DNA of 64,000 nt from CAYLPJ01 sp964385465 (GTDB lineage Bacteria > Planctomycetota > Phycisphaerae > SM23-33), in NCBI GenBank assembly GCA_964385465.1, contig CAYLPJ010000005.1, positions 80,741 to 144,740 on the forward strand, written 5' to 3'. Shown piece after piece: positions 53,402 through 62,748 of the stretch. Within the stretch, counting starts at the first letter, position 1; every line of letters begins with the position of its first letter. The notes below the pieces were generated by a model that worked only from the letters and a program-made list of their open reading frames with translations, was not told the origin of the DNA and did no database searches. A program made the translations under genes and the position numbers.

Positions 53402-54033
53402 AAGCGCACCTGCGACGCGAGATGAAGGCGCGGCTGGAGGCGATGCCCGAGGCGCACGCCGCCGGGGCCAGCGGGGCCGCCTGCGCCCTGTTGATGGCGC
53501 TGCCGGAGTTCACCGCCGCCCGCGCGGTGATGCTCTACCACCCCATCCCCGGAGAGGTCGACTGCGTGCCCGTCGCCGAGGCCGCCTGGCAGGCCGGCAA
53601 GACCGTCCTGCTGCCCCGCGTGACCTGGGAGAAGCGGTACATGGTCGCCCTGCCGTGCGCGTCGCTGACCGACGAGCACCTCCGCACGGGCCGGCACGGC
53701 CTCCGCGAGCCGACCGGGGAGACGCCCTTCCCCCCGGGGCGGATCGACCTGATCGTCGTCCCGGCGCTGGCGTTCGACGAGCGGGGCAACCGTCTCGGGC
53801 GCGGCGGGGGGTTCTACGACCGCTTCCTCGCCCAGCCGGACTGCCCCCCCACGACCTGCGGGCTCGCCTTCGAGCTCCAGGTCGTCGGCGAGCTGCCCGT
53901 CGGGCATCACGACCGCCCGGTGGAGATCCTCGTAACCGACCGCCGCGTCCGGAGGTTCAACCGGTGTCCCGATCGCCAGGCCCGGCACGGACGCCCGGCC
54001 GCCCCGACCCCCAGGGAGGAGAGTCGCCCGTGA
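53398..54033 (+). CDS. 5-formyltetrahydrofolate cyclo-ligase
   Basis: 211 aa. LRREMKARLEAMP at the N-terminus, VMLYHPIPGEVDCVPVAEAA, and the signature LIVVPALAFDERGNRLGRGG followed by GFYDRFL identify the MTHFS family, which converts 5-formyl-THF to 5,10-methenyl-THF with ATP. It overlaps rarA (ATGA) and the LD-transpeptidase gene (GTGA). The C-terminal 25 residues (CPDRQARHGRPAAPTPREES) extend beyond the family end and are probably disordered. Confidence 0.93.
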   Translation: MKAHLRREMKARLEAMPEAHAAGASGAACALLMALPEFTAARAVMLYHPIPGEVDCVPVAEAAWQAGKTVLLPRVTWEKRYMVALPCASLTDEHLRTGRHGLREPTGETPFPPGRIDLIVVPALAFDERGNRLGRGGGFYDRFLAQPDCPPTTCGLAFELQVVGELPVGHHDRPVEILVTDRRVRRFNRCPDRQARHGRPAAPTPREESRP

Positions 54034-55121
54034 GACGCAACGCCAAGCGCCGCACCGTACGCTGGATCGTCGTGCTGCTGCTGATTGCCGTCGTCACCGT
54101 CCTGGCCGTCTACAACTGGCCGGGCGGGGGCAACGCCAACGACGCCAACGCTGCCCCCAACACACCCGCCGGCGGCCCGGACGCCAATGCTCCGGCCGCC
54201 GGGACCGGCGACCGCGCCGCCGGCGACAGCGCGGACACCGACACGGACCCGGCGACCGGCCCCGCGGCCGCCAACGGGAAGGTCCGCCGGCTGCGCCGGA
54301 TGCAGGCCTCCGCGGCGCGGAAGGCGGCCGAGGCCGGCGAGGCCCTGCTGGCCGAGAACAAACTCGCCGAGGGCCGCGCCGAGTTGACCAGGGCGCTGCT
54401 CAGCGGCGCCCTGCCGCCGGCGACGGCGAAGGCCGTCCGAGGCAAACTCGTCGAGCTGGCCGAGAGGATGCTGCTCTCGCCGCGCGTCGTCGACGGCGAC
54501 CCGTACACGTTCCAGTACACCTTCCGCCCCGGGGACGTGCTGGTCCGCGTCGAGCGGGCGCTCCAGCTTCGCGTGCCGGCGCAGATCCTTCTGAAGATCA
54601 ACAACATTGCCGACGCCCGCGGCATCCGGGCCGGGCAGACGCTCAAAATGATCCGCGGGCCCTTCCACGCCATCGTGGACAAGAGCGACTTTACCATGGA
54701 CGTCTACCTGCTTCGCGAGGGCCTGCCCCCCGCCTATGTCAAGCGCTTCGGCGTGGGGCTGGGCAAGAACGGCTCGACGCCGACGGGGCTGTGGCGCGTC
54801 GGCTTCGGCCGAAAGATGGTCCGCGCCCCCTGGAACCCCCCGCCCAACGCCGAGCAGACACGCAAGATCCTCTGGGGCCAGCCCGACTACCCCCTGGGAA
54901 AGATGGGCTACTGGATCGGCCTGGAGGGCATCGACGACAACACCCGCCTGCACACCGGCTACGGAATCCACGGCACCGACGAGCCCGAGAGCATCGGCCG
55001 GGCCGAGTCCCTCGGCTGCATCCGCCTGGCCGACGAAGACATCGAGCAGGTCTTCGCGATGCTCTACGAGTCCGGCCGAGACCTCGATGCCACCCGCAGC
55101 ACGGTCCGCGTCAGGCCCTGA
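54030..55121 (+). CDS. LysM-like L,D-transpeptidase (YkuD domain)
   Basis: 363 aa. One N-terminal membrane anchor (about 11-28, WIVVLLLIAVVTVLAVYNWP), an Ala/Pro/Asp linker, a helical segment, a LysM-like region (about 150-205, YTFRPGDVLVRVERALQLRV, INNIADARGIRAGQTLKMIR) and the YkuD catalytic domain (about 210-360). The catalytic motif runs from His314 in GIHGTDEPESIG to Cys330 in SLGCIRL. It crosslinks peptidoglycan in the periplasm. The GTG overlaps the previous stop and has GGAGG about 10 nt upstream. Confidence 0.92.
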   Translation: MRRNAKRRTVRWIVVLLLIAVVTVLAVYNWPGGGNANDANAAPNTPAGGPDANAPAAGTGDRAAGDSADTDTDPATGPAAANGKVRRLRRMQASAARKAAEAGEALLAENKLAEGRAELTRALLSGALPPATAKAVRGKLVELAERMLLSPRVVDGDPYTFQYTFRPGDVLVRVERALQLRVPAQILLKINNIADARGIRAGQTLKMIRGPFHAIVDKSDFTMDVYLLREGLPPAYVKRFGVGLGKNGSTPTGLWRVGFGRKMVRAPWNPPPNAEQTRKILWGQPDYPLGKMGYWIGLEGIDDNTRLHTGYGIHGTDEPESIGRAESLGCIRLADEDIEQVFAMLYESGRDLDATRSTVRVRP

Positions 55122-55138
55122 TCGAGTGAGTCCTTCCG

Positions 55139-56992
55139 ATGTGCGGGATGCTCGCCAACACGGCCGCCGCGCTTGCGCTGGTCCTCTCGGCGGCAGGTTC
55201 GATCGCCGCCGGGGACCGCGACGAGGCGTGGGTCTCCCGGGCGGTCCTCGCCGAGCTCGACCGCGTGGCCCGGGGGGGCGACATGAACGCCATGGGCAAG
55301 CGCGTCGAGGCGGTCGCGCTGGCCAGGCTCCGCTGCGGGAGGCTTGAGCGGACGGACGCGCTGATCGACCTGATCTACGCGGCGCGGGCGTGCGCGGCCC
55401 TCCCGGCCGTGAGGCGGCGCGACGGCGGCGCGGCGCTGACGGACTGGCTGCTGGCCCATCGCGACGTGACCCGCCGGCTGCTGCGGGCGCTGGGGGACGT
55501 GGACGATCCCGCCGCGGCCCTGGGCCGGTTCGCCCGCCTCGTCGAGGCCGACGCCGCCGGCGTGATCGCCCATCCGGGCCTGGCGGCGGCGTTCGCGACG
55601 GCTCGGCCCTTGAGCCACTACCGCCGCCAGCCGGACCCCGCGAGCCTGACCGAGAGCTTCGCCTACTACACCGATCCCAACCGGCGGTTCCACTTCGACC
55701 CCGCCGAGCTGCCCTTCGAGCTGGCCCGCTACCTGGCGGATACGCGCCTGTCGCTGGCGGAGCGGGAATGGGCCTGGAAGACCTACGGGCGGCGCCACCC
55801 GGGGCGGGCGTATTTCCACGTGGCCTACGACGAAGGGCATTTCCGCGACGGCCGGGCGCGGCGCATCGCCTCGCTGCCCTACTCCTTGCCCAACCTGCTG
55901 CGGGAGGGCGGGGTATGCCTGGACCGCGCGTACTACGCCGCGGAGGTCTGCAAGGCCGTCGGCATCCCCGCCGCCATCGTCCACGGGCGCGGCGGCGCGG
56001 GCGTCCGCCACGCGTGGTTCGCGCACTGTCGCGCCAGCAGCGTCAACGGCCGGCCCATCTGGACCAGCGCCACCGGGCGGTACGCCGGCCGCAAGTACTT
56101 CGTTGGCACCGTGCGGAACCCCGCCGACGGCGAGCGGATCCTGGACGCCGAGCTTGTGCTGTCCGGCGCCGCCGGGCAGTTGCCGCTGCGCCGCCGGGAG
56201 GAGGCGGATGCGGCGGTGGCGCTGGCGTGCCTGGCCGACGGCTACCGCGACGGCGAAGGCCCGGGCGGCGTCGGGGCCCTCGACGAGCTGGCGGGGCTGT
56301 ACCGCCGGCGCCACGCGGACAAGCCGGGCGCCCCGCCGCTGGAGACGTCGTGGATCGAGCCGGTGCGGCGGATCGACCTGGCGCTGGTCGAGGACCTCAT
56401 CCTGGCGGCCATCGCTCGCAATCCCGCCCAGGGCGGCGCCTGGCGGCTGGTGCTCGAGCTCCGCCGCGCCGACCGCCTGCCCGTCGGGCACCTCAACCGC
56501 TTCTTCACCGTGCTGATCGGCCGGACCGCCGAGAACTACCCCGAGTACAGCTGCGCGATGGTGCTGGGTATCGTCCCCACGCTGCCGGACGCCGCCCACC
56601 GGCGGGCGGTGCTCCAACGGGCGATGACCGTCTACCACGCCCGGCCGGACCTCACCGGGCGGCTGCGGATCGCCCTCGGCGACGAGTGGCATGATGCCGG
56701 GGAGGCCGACAAGGCCCTGGTTGCCTACCGCGAGGCCGCCGTCGAGAGCCTCGGCGTGGCGGAGGTGGTCGTCCGTGCCGCGTCGCGCGCGGAGAAGCTG
56801 CTGACCGCCGCCGGCGGGCGAGACCGAGCCGTCGCGCTCTACCGCGCCCTGTTCGAACGCACGCGCCGCCAGGACGTCGCCGCCGAATTCCGCGCCGAGA
56901 CCGCCCACTACCAGCTCGGGCGACGGCTGGCCGAGCTGCTCGAGCAGGCCGGCCGCGCCGGCGACGCCCGCCGCGTCCGCTCGCAGCTCTGA
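55139..56992 (+). CDS. Secreted transglutaminase-like protein
   Basis: 617 aa with a signal peptide (about 1-24, LANTAAALALVLSAAGSIAA). The core around residues 250-300 has LLREGGVCLDRAYYAAEVCK (Cys260) and GVRHAWFAH, the Cys and His of the transglutaminase/papain-like fold; the third residue (Asp) may lie in the following TSATGRY region. The C-terminal half is helical and TPR-like (LRIALGDEWHDAGEADKALV). The substrate could be peptide or cell wall. It follows the LD-transpeptidase by 17 bp and may be co-transcribed. An ATG at 55148 is an alternative start. Confidence 0.72.
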   Translation: MCGMLANTAAALALVLSAAGSIAAGDRDEAWVSRAVLAELDRVARGGDMNAMGKRVEAVALARLRCGRLERTDALIDLIYAARACAALPAVRRRDGGAALTDWLLAHRDVTRRLLRALGDVDDPAAALGRFARLVEADAAGVIAHPGLAAAFATARPLSHYRRQPDPASLTESFAYYTDPNRRFHFDPAELPFELARYLADTRLSLAEREWAWKTYGRRHPGRAYFHVAYDEGHFRDGRARRIASLPYSLPNLLREGGVCLDRAYYAAEVCKAVGIPAAIVHGRGGAGVRHAWFAHCRASSVNGRPIWTSATGRYAGRKYFVGTVRNPADGERILDAELVLSGAAGQLPLRRREEADAAVALACLADGYRDGEGPGGVGALDELAGLYRRRHADKPGAPPLETSWIEPVRRIDLALVEDLILAAIARNPAQGGAWRLVLELRRADRLPVGHLNRFFTVLIGRTAENYPEYSCAMVLGIVPTLPDAAHRRAVLQRAMTVYHARPDLTGRLRIALGDEWHDAGEADKALVAYREAAVESLGVAEVVVRAASRAEKLLTAAGGRDRAVALYRALFERTRRQDVAAEFRAETAHYQLGRRLAELLEQAGRAGDARRVRSQL

Positions 56993-57169
56993 CCGCCCGG
57001 GCCGTTACCCTTCCCGGCCAATTGCCAAGAACCTTCGGAGGGGTCGGCGCGTCTCAGCAAGCGAGCCGGTCCACGGCGTTGAAGGCCGGGGGGGCTGACG
57101 ATACACTGACATGCATGCCGTTTCGGCGGCCGGGGGTTCACCGGCTCCGTCGGCAGAGGAGTTACAGCA

Positions 57170-59629
57170 ATGCACGGGATGTCCCGATATGCCCTGGCCC
57201 TGGTGGTCCTGGTCGGCGCGGCTCCGTCTGCCGCCGCCGATCCGGCCGAGATGTACAAGGAGCTCTTCGGCGCCGAGGCGGCAAAGGTTTCCCGTACGCC
57301 GAGCAAGGCCGACGACGGCGAGTTCGCCGGCAAGCTGCTCCAGGCCGCCGGGACGCTCACCGAAGCGCCCGAGCTCCGCGTCTACATCTACGAGAAGGCC
57401 TGCCATTTCGGCCTGGAGGCCCCCACCGGCTACAAGCATGCCGAGCGGGCCCTGTCGGCCCTTGGCGCCGCCGCGCCGGACCGCCAGAACGAGTGGGACG
57501 AGCTGGCCCTCAAGCTGCGCCGCCTGGCCTACCGGGACGCCCAGGGCCCGGCCAAGCGCACCACCGGCGAGGCGCTGATCGGGCAACTGCTCCGCGTGGG
57601 CGAGGCCCGCGCCGGGGGGGGCAAGTGGTCCGAGGCCCTGGACCTCTACAAGCAGGCGCTGACCACGGCGACGTACATCCGCTCGCCGCGGAAGGACAAG
57701 ATCATCGAGAAGGTCAACCTCGCCGAGGAGATGAAGGAGGTCGAGACGCTCCAGCGCCGCGTCGAGGCCGACCCGGACAACGCCGTCCTCCGCGCCGCGC
57801 TGATCCGCATGCTGCTGGGCATGGGCAAGCCCGGGCTGGCCGCCAAGCACGTCTCCCCGGCGCTCGACGAGGTTTACCGCACCTACGTCCCCCTGGCGGC
57901 CAAGCCCATCGAGGGGCTGCCCACGCAGGTGTGCCTGGAGCTCGGCAACTGGTACAGCTCGCTGGCGAGTTCGGCGGGGCCGACCACGAAGGCGACCTTC
58001 GCGCTGCGGTCGAAGGAATACTTCGCGGCGTACCTGCGCCGCGCGCAGGCCGACGGGATCGACGCCGAGCAGCTCAACCGCCAGCGGGAGCGAATCAACG
58101 CAAGGCTCCGCGAGCTGGGCGCGGGCAAGCTCCTCGGCGATGCCGCCCTCGGCGGGCCCGAGGTCCAGGAAGCGCTCCGCAAGGCCGTCAAGTACCTCTG
58201 GAGCCAGCAGGCCGGGGACGGCTCGTGGCAGCTCTACAGCAGCTCGTCGTCGTCCTTGTCGATGGGCTACTACAACACCCGCCCGACGGCCGCGGCCCTG
58301 ACGGCCCTGCTGCACAGCGGGGCCGAGGGCTCCGACGCCCGCGTCGTGAAGGCCCTGCGGTGGCTCTCGACGCACAACACGCCTCAGACCGAGGGCATGG
58401 CCGTGCGGTGCCAGGCCTGGGGCCTGGCGCACAGGCACCGCGGGGCCTCCTACATGCGTCGGCTGGGCAAGGACGTCGCGGCGTTGATCCGGGGGACGCG
58501 CAACGGAGGCTATGGCTCGACGGTCACCAGCACGTACTCTTCCTACCCGTATTGCAGTTGGTACGCCCCCATCGGCGTGGCGGTCGGGGATCGCCAGGGC
58601 ATGAAGGTCCCCTCGAAGTACTGGCTGCTCGTGATGAAGTACTGGACCGGTCTCCAGAAGGGCGATGGCAGTTGGGGCAGCGCGTACGGCTCCAGCTCCA
58701 GCCGCCGGGGCTCGTCGACGCTGTGGACGGTGATGGGCACCGGCACGGTCGCGCTGTGCCTGGAGCGCCTTCACGGGCGCAACGTCACGGCCTCGATGAG
58801 CGGGCCCGCATTCGAGCCGCTGCGGCGCGGCATGGACTGGCTGGACGAGAACCTCACCGCCGTCACGCGGCTGAAGGACGGCGGCTACAGCACGTCGTCG
58901 TCCTACAGCTACTCGACGACCTACGCCACGCACTACGAGGGGCTCTACGTTCTCTCGCGCCTCGGGAGGATCACCGGGCGCAAGACCATCGGCAAACTCG
59001 AGTGGCCAAAGGCGGGGGCCGACTACCTCGTCAGCACCCAGGCCGCCAACGGCTCGTGGAGCGGCACGCTCGGTACCAGCCGGGCGCTGATGTTCCTGGC
59101 CAACGTGCGGAAGTTCAACGAGAAGGTGCTCTTCGGCGAAGACGGTCCGCCAGCCGGCGGCGGCGAGGATGCCGCTCCGCCCGCCGCCGGGGGGGACGAC
59201 CGCGAAGACCCCGCGCGGCGGATCGCCCGGCGGAAGATCGAGACGATGAAGAAGCGCCTGGCTGAGAAGCCCGACAGCGAGGACATCGCCAGGGAACTGG
59301 TGCGCCTCTACGCCGTCGAGCTCCAGTCGCCCGCCCGCGCGATGGAGTACGCCGGGAAGACCGGCCAGCCCGACACCGCCGAGATGCTCAAGCTCGCCGG
59401 CAAGAGCGTGCTGCTGCTGAAAGAGGACGAGTGCCTCGCCCTCGCCGGCTGGTACGCCGAGCAGGCCGAGGGTTCCTCCATCGCCGGGCGCAAGCACGCC
59501 CTCTCCCGCGCCGAAACGTGCTACAGGCGGTTCCTCGCCCAGCACGAGCGGGGCGACGCCAAGAAGCTCAAGGCCAAGCTTGGCCTGGAGAAGACCCGCG
59601 AGGCTCTCGCGGAGCTGGAAGGCGGGTAG
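57170..59629 (+). CDS. Secreted prenyltransferase/squalene-cyclase-like repeat protein
   Basis: 819 aa with a signal peptide (about 1-23, YALALVVLVGAAPSAAA). Residues 110-320 are helical/TPR-like. Residues about 340-660 contain alpha/alpha-barrel repeats with QW-like motifs (YLWSQQAGDGSWQLYSS, LQKGDGSWGSAYG, LVSTQAANGSWSGTL) and Ser/Tyr-rich insertions (YSTSSSYSYSTTYATHYEGL). No DxDD or DCTAE catalytic motif of squalene cyclases was seen, so it is probably a binding protein of the DUF4159-neighbour type. The C-terminal 150 residues are helical again. GAGGAG precedes the ATG by 9 nt. Confidence 0.7.
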   Translation: MHGMSRYALALVVLVGAAPSAAADPAEMYKELFGAEAAKVSRTPSKADDGEFAGKLLQAAGTLTEAPELRVYIYEKACHFGLEAPTGYKHAERALSALGAAAPDRQNEWDELALKLRRLAYRDAQGPAKRTTGEALIGQLLRVGEARAGGGKWSEALDLYKQALTTATYIRSPRKDKIIEKVNLAEEMKEVETLQRRVEADPDNAVLRAALIRMLLGMGKPGLAAKHVSPALDEVYRTYVPLAAKPIEGLPTQVCLELGNWYSSLASSAGPTTKATFALRSKEYFAAYLRRAQADGIDAEQLNRQRERINARLRELGAGKLLGDAALGGPEVQEALRKAVKYLWSQQAGDGSWQLYSSSSSSLSMGYYNTRPTAAALTALLHSGAEGSDARVVKALRWLSTHNTPQTEGMAVRCQAWGLAHRHRGASYMRRLGKDVAALIRGTRNGGYGSTVTSTYSSYPYCSWYAPIGVAVGDRQGMKVPSKYWLLVMKYWTGLQKGDGSWGSAYGSSSSRRGSSTLWTVMGTGTVALCLERLHGRNVTASMSGPAFEPLRRGMDWLDENLTAVTRLKDGGYSTSSSYSYSTTYATHYEGLYVLSRLGRITGRKTIGKLEWPKAGADYLVSTQAANGSWSGTLGTSRALMFLANVRKFNEKVLFGEDGPPAGGGEDAAPPAAGGDDREDPARRIARRKIETMKKRLAEKPDSEDIARELVRLYAVELQSPARAMEYAGKTGQPDTAEMLKLAGKSVLLLKEDECLALAGWYAEQAEGSSIAGRKHALSRAETCYRRFLAQHERGDAKKLKAKLGLEKTREALAELEGG

Positions 59630-59635
59630 GTGCCT

Positions 59636-60841
59636 ATGATGGGGGACATGAGCGGAGACGGTACATCTTCCTCGCCCGCCCACGTCGCCGGCGACGACGC
59701 CCTGGGAGGGTTCGGCAGCGCGCTGGTCGACCGCGTGCGCGAGGGGGGCAACATCTGGCGAGTGCCCGGAGGGGAGATTCGCCTGCCGGAGGTCTTCGGG
59801 TTCTGCCGCGGCGTCAAGCGGGCGCTGCGGATGCTCCAGCAGGCGGTCAGCGAGCACGGCCGGCACGGGGGGCGGCTGTTCCTGCTGGGCGAGATCATCC
59901 ACAACCCCTGGGTGAACCGCCATTTCGAGGACCGCGGCGTCCGGGTGCTCACGCGGGAGCAAGTCGAGAACGTCGGCGAGCACATCACGCCGACCGACTG
60001 CGCCATCATCCCCGCCTTCGGCGTGAAGCTCCCCGTCGAGCAGCGCCTCAAGGCGATCGGCTGCAACATCGTCGACACCTCCTGCGGCGACGTTCGGCGC
60101 GTCTGGGCCTGGGCGGACCGCGCCGCCCGCGGCGGGCACGCCGTGCTCATCTTCGGCCGGGCCACGCACGACGAGACGGTCGTCACCACCAGCCGCCTGG
60201 CCGCGGCCGGGGCGAAATACGTCGTCGCCGGCAGCCTGGACGAGACGCGGGCGTTCTGCGACCTGATCGCCGGACGGCGGCCGGCGGAGGACTTCTCCGA
60301 GTTGTTCGGCCCGCGGACGACCAACGCCGCCGGCATCGAGCCCTTCCGCCAACTCGCCCAGGTCAGCCAGACAACCATGCTCTACGACGACACGATGGCC
60401 GTCCGCGACCTCGTCCGGGAGGCGTTCGTGGAGCGCTACGGCCAGGCCGACGCCGAGCGGCGCCTGCTGTTCCAGCCCACCGTCTGCCGTGCGACGCAGG
60501 CCCGCCAGAACGCGGCCGTGGCGCTGTGCAGCGGCGGCCCGGACCTGGCGGTCGTCGTCGGCGGGTTCGGCTCCTCGAACACGCGCCACCTCTACGAGCT
60601 GGCCAGCCAGTACGCCCCGGCGTGGTTCATCGAGGATGCCGGGGGGCTCCGCGGCCCCGACGAGGTCGCCACGATCGATCTGGCCAGCGGTCGGCGGACG
60701 GCCGCGAGGGACTGGCTTCCCGCCCGCCGGCCGCTTACCATTGCCCTGCTGGCCGGGGCGTCCAGCCCGGAGATCGTCGTCGGCGAGGTCCTCCAACGCC
60801 TCGCCGACCTTCTGGGCGCAAACGGAAAGGAGAGGGCATGA
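59636..60841 (+). CDS. ispH: 4-hydroxy-3-methylbut-2-enyl diphosphate reductase
   Basis: 401 aa. The three iron-sulfur cysteines are Cys57 (GFCRGVKRAL), Cys150 (DTSCGDVRRV) and Cys284 (TVCRATQARQNA), with the conserved QTTM and GGFGSSNTRHLYE. IspH/LytB makes IPP and DMAPP in the MEP pathway. The protein is longer than the typical roughly 310 aa: an N-terminal extension of about 45 residues and an insertion before the third Cys. The start is uncertain (GTG 59630, ATG 59636, 59639 or 59648). It overlaps the ZIP transporter gene (ATGA). Confidence 0.9.
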   Translation: MMGDMSGDGTSSSPAHVAGDDALGGFGSALVDRVREGGNIWRVPGGEIRLPEVFGFCRGVKRALRMLQQAVSEHGRHGGRLFLLGEIIHNPWVNRHFEDRGVRVLTREQVENVGEHITPTDCAIIPAFGVKLPVEQRLKAIGCNIVDTSCGDVRRVWAWADRAARGGHAVLIFGRATHDETVVTTSRLAAAGAKYVVAGSLDETRAFCDLIAGRRPAEDFSELFGPRTTNAAGIEPFRQLAQVSQTTMLYDDTMAVRDLVREAFVERYGQADAERRLLFQPTVCRATQARQNAAVALCSGGPDLAVVVGGFGSSNTRHLYELASQYAPAWFIEDAGGLRGPDEVATIDLASGRRTAARDWLPARRPLTIALLAGASSPEIVVGEVLQRLADLLGANGKERA

Positions 60842-61656
60842 CGCCGTTCTACGAGTGGAGCCCGGTCCTCCAGGCCTTCGTGGCCACGCTGGGCACCTGG
60901 CTGCTGACCGCGCTGGGCGCCTCGATCGTGGTGCTCACGAAGAACGTCTCGCAGAAGTACCTCGACGCCTCCCTCGGCATGGCGGCGGGGGTCATGATCG
61001 CGGCGAGTTGCTGGAGCCTGCTGATCCCGGCCATCGACATGAGCGAGAAGGCGGGCTATGGGGCGGCCTCGTTCGTCCCTGCGCTGATCGGCTTCCTCGG
61101 CGGGGCGGCATTTCTCCGCGTGGTCGACAAGATCCTGCCCCACTTCCACCCGGAGTCCGGCATGCGGGAAGGGCCCAAGACGACCTGGGAACGCAGCACG
61201 CTGCTCGTGCTGGCGATCACGCTGCACAACATCCCGGAAGGGCTCGCGGTGGGCGTGGCCTTCGGGGCGGCAGCTCATCTCAGCGGCGCCGAGAAGGCCG
61301 CACAGATCGGCTCGGCCATTGCGCTGGCGGTGGGTATCGGCCTCCAGAACTTCCCGGAAGGCACGGCCGTGTCGCTTCCGTTGCGCCGCGAGGGCCTGAG
61401 CCGCGGCCGGGCGTTGTGGTACGGGCAGTTGTCGGCCATCGTCGAGCCGGTGTCGGGTGTGCTCGGGGCGGCGCTGGTGATGCTGATGACGCCGATCCTG
61501 CCGTATGCGCTGGCCTTCGCCGCCGGGGCGATGGTCTTCGTGGTTGCCGAGGAGCTGATTCCCGAGTCGCAGGCCAAGGGCAACGTGGACCTGGCCACGG
61601 CGGGGGTGATCGTGGGCTTCGCGGTGATGATGACGCTGGACGTGGGCCTGGGCTGA
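60838..61656 (+). CDS. ZIP-family metal transporter
   Basis: 272 aa, eight membrane helices. The metal-site helices IV and V are recognisable as ITLHNIPEGLAVGVAFGAAA and GIGLQNFPEGTAVSLPLRRE, and AEELIPESQ is the typical last motif. It imports zinc or other divalent metal. Translationally coupled to ispH, whose iron-sulfur cluster gives no obvious functional link. Convergent with accA, only 4 bp apart. Confidence 0.93.
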   Translation: MTPFYEWSPVLQAFVATLGTWLLTALGASIVVLTKNVSQKYLDASLGMAAGVMIAASCWSLLIPAIDMSEKAGYGAASFVPALIGFLGGAAFLRVVDKILPHFHPESGMREGPKTTWERSTLLVLAITLHNIPEGLAVGVAFGAAAHLSGAEKAAQIGSAIALAVGIGLQNFPEGTAVSLPLRREGLSRGRALWYGQLSAIVEPVSGVLGAALVMLMTPILPYALAFAAGAMVFVVAEELIPESQAKGNVDLATAGVIVGFAVMMTLDVGLG

Positions 61657-61665
61657 GGGCTCAGC
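61652..61665. terminator. Hairpin spanning two convergent stop codons
   Basis: GCTGAG-GG-CTCAGC, a perfect inverted repeat covering both stops, followed by TTTC on the plus strand. Weak bidirectional terminator candidate; the loop is very short. Confidence 0.3.
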
Positions 61666-62677
61666 TTTCGGCGGGTTCGGCGGCTTCCTCCCCGGCCGCC
61701 TCGCGGAGCTTGCCCATCCGCCGCCAGCGGTCGTAGCGGTGGTCGATGAGCTTCTCGACCGGCACGCGGGCCAGCTCGCGGAGCGTGCGGACGATGTAGC
61801 GCTCGAGGTTGTTGGCCGCCTCGGCCGGGTCGCGGTGGGCGCCGCCCAGCGGCTCGGGGATGATGTCGTCGATCACGTCGAGCTTGCGCAGGTGGCGGGC
61901 GGTGACCTTCATGGCTTCGGCGGCCTCGGGGGCCTTCTCGCCCGTCCGCCACAGGATGGCGGCGCAGCCCTCGGGGCTGATCACCGAGTACCAGGCGAAC
62001 TCCATCATGGCCATCCGGTCGCCGACGCCCATGCCCAGCGCCCCGCCGCTGCCGCCCTCGCCGATGACGATGCAGAGCACGGGCACGCCCAGGCGGCTCA
62101 TCTCGCGAAGGTTGACCGCGATGGACTCCGCCACGCCCCGCTCCTCCGAGCCGATGCCCGGGTACGCCCCGGCCGTGTCGATCAGCGAGACCACCGGCAG
62201 GGAGAATTTCGCCGCCAGCTTCATCACGCGGAGGGCCTTGCGGTAGCCCTCGGGGTGTGGGCAGCCGAAGTTGCAGGCGATCTTCTCCTTGGTGTCCCGC
62301 CCCTTCTGCTGGGCGACGAGTGCGACCTTCTCCGTGCCGATTCGACCCAGCCCCGCCACGATCGCCCGGTCGTCGGCGTAGCGGCGGTCGCCCTTGAGCT
62401 CGACGAAGTTCTTCACGATCCGCTCGACGTAGTCCCGGGCGATGGGCCGCTGGGGGTGGCGGGCGACCTGCACCGTCTCCCACGCCGAGAGCGACTGGTA
62501 GGTCTTGTGCAGCAGCGAGGCGTACTGGGCCCGGAGCTGGCGGATCTCATCGGAGTAGTCCCGGCCGGCCTTGACCTGCTCGGCCTCCAGCTCGGCCACC
62601 TGGCTCTCCAGGCGGACGATGGGCTTCTCGAACGGCAGATGATAGCCGTTGCCGGCGGCATTGCTCTGCTTGGCCAT
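61661..62677 (-). CDS. accA: Acetyl-CoA carboxylase carboxyltransferase, alpha subunit
   Basis: 338 aa. FEKPIVRLESQVAELEAEQV at the N-terminus, DYVERIVKNFVELKGDRRYA, PHPEGYRKALRVMKLAAKFS, TAGAYPGIGSEERGVAESIA and IGEGGSGGALGMGVGDRMAM are in the standard AccA order. With AccD (not in the window) it transfers carboxyl to acetyl-CoA in fatty-acid synthesis. GGAG lies 9 nt before the ATG. The leader carries a strong hairpin (62718-62742) and the promoter two AACGTT palindromes. Confidence 0.96.
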   Translation of the reverse strand: MAKQSNAAGNGYHLPFEKPIVRLESQVAELEAEQVKAGRDYSDEIRQLRAQYASLLHKTYQSLSAWETVQVARHPQRPIARDYVERIVKNFVELKGDRRYADDRAIVAGLGRIGTEKVALVAQQKGRDTKEKIACNFGCPHPEGYRKALRVMKLAAKFSLPVVSLIDTAGAYPGIGSEERGVAESIAVNLREMSRLGVPVLCIVIGEGGSGGALGMGVGDRMAMMEFAWYSVISPEGCAAILWRTGEKAPEAAEAMKVTARHLRKLDVIDDIIPEPLGGAHRDPAEAANNLERYIVRTLRELARVPVEKLIDHRYDRWRRMGKLREAAGEEAAEPAES

Positions 62678-62717
62678 GCTTCGCGCTCCGGGCCGCGCCG
62701 GCGGCCCTGGATACCAA

Positions 62718-62742
62718 GAAAGGACGCACAGGGCGTCCTTTC
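62718..62742 (-). promoter_or_regulatory. Attenuator-like hairpin in the accA leader
   Basis: A perfect 10-bp stem GAAAGGACGC/GCGTCCTTTC with a 5-nt loop. On the minus strand the second arm runs into TTTCTT, which resembles a weak intrinsic terminator about 41 nt before the accA ATG. Confidence 0.45.
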
Positions 62743-62748
62743 GCTCGG

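Noticed and set aside
57170..59629. Active squalene-hopene cyclase
   Set aside because: QW-like repeats are present, but no DxDD motif was found and the protein has a signal peptide and Ser/Tyr insertions.
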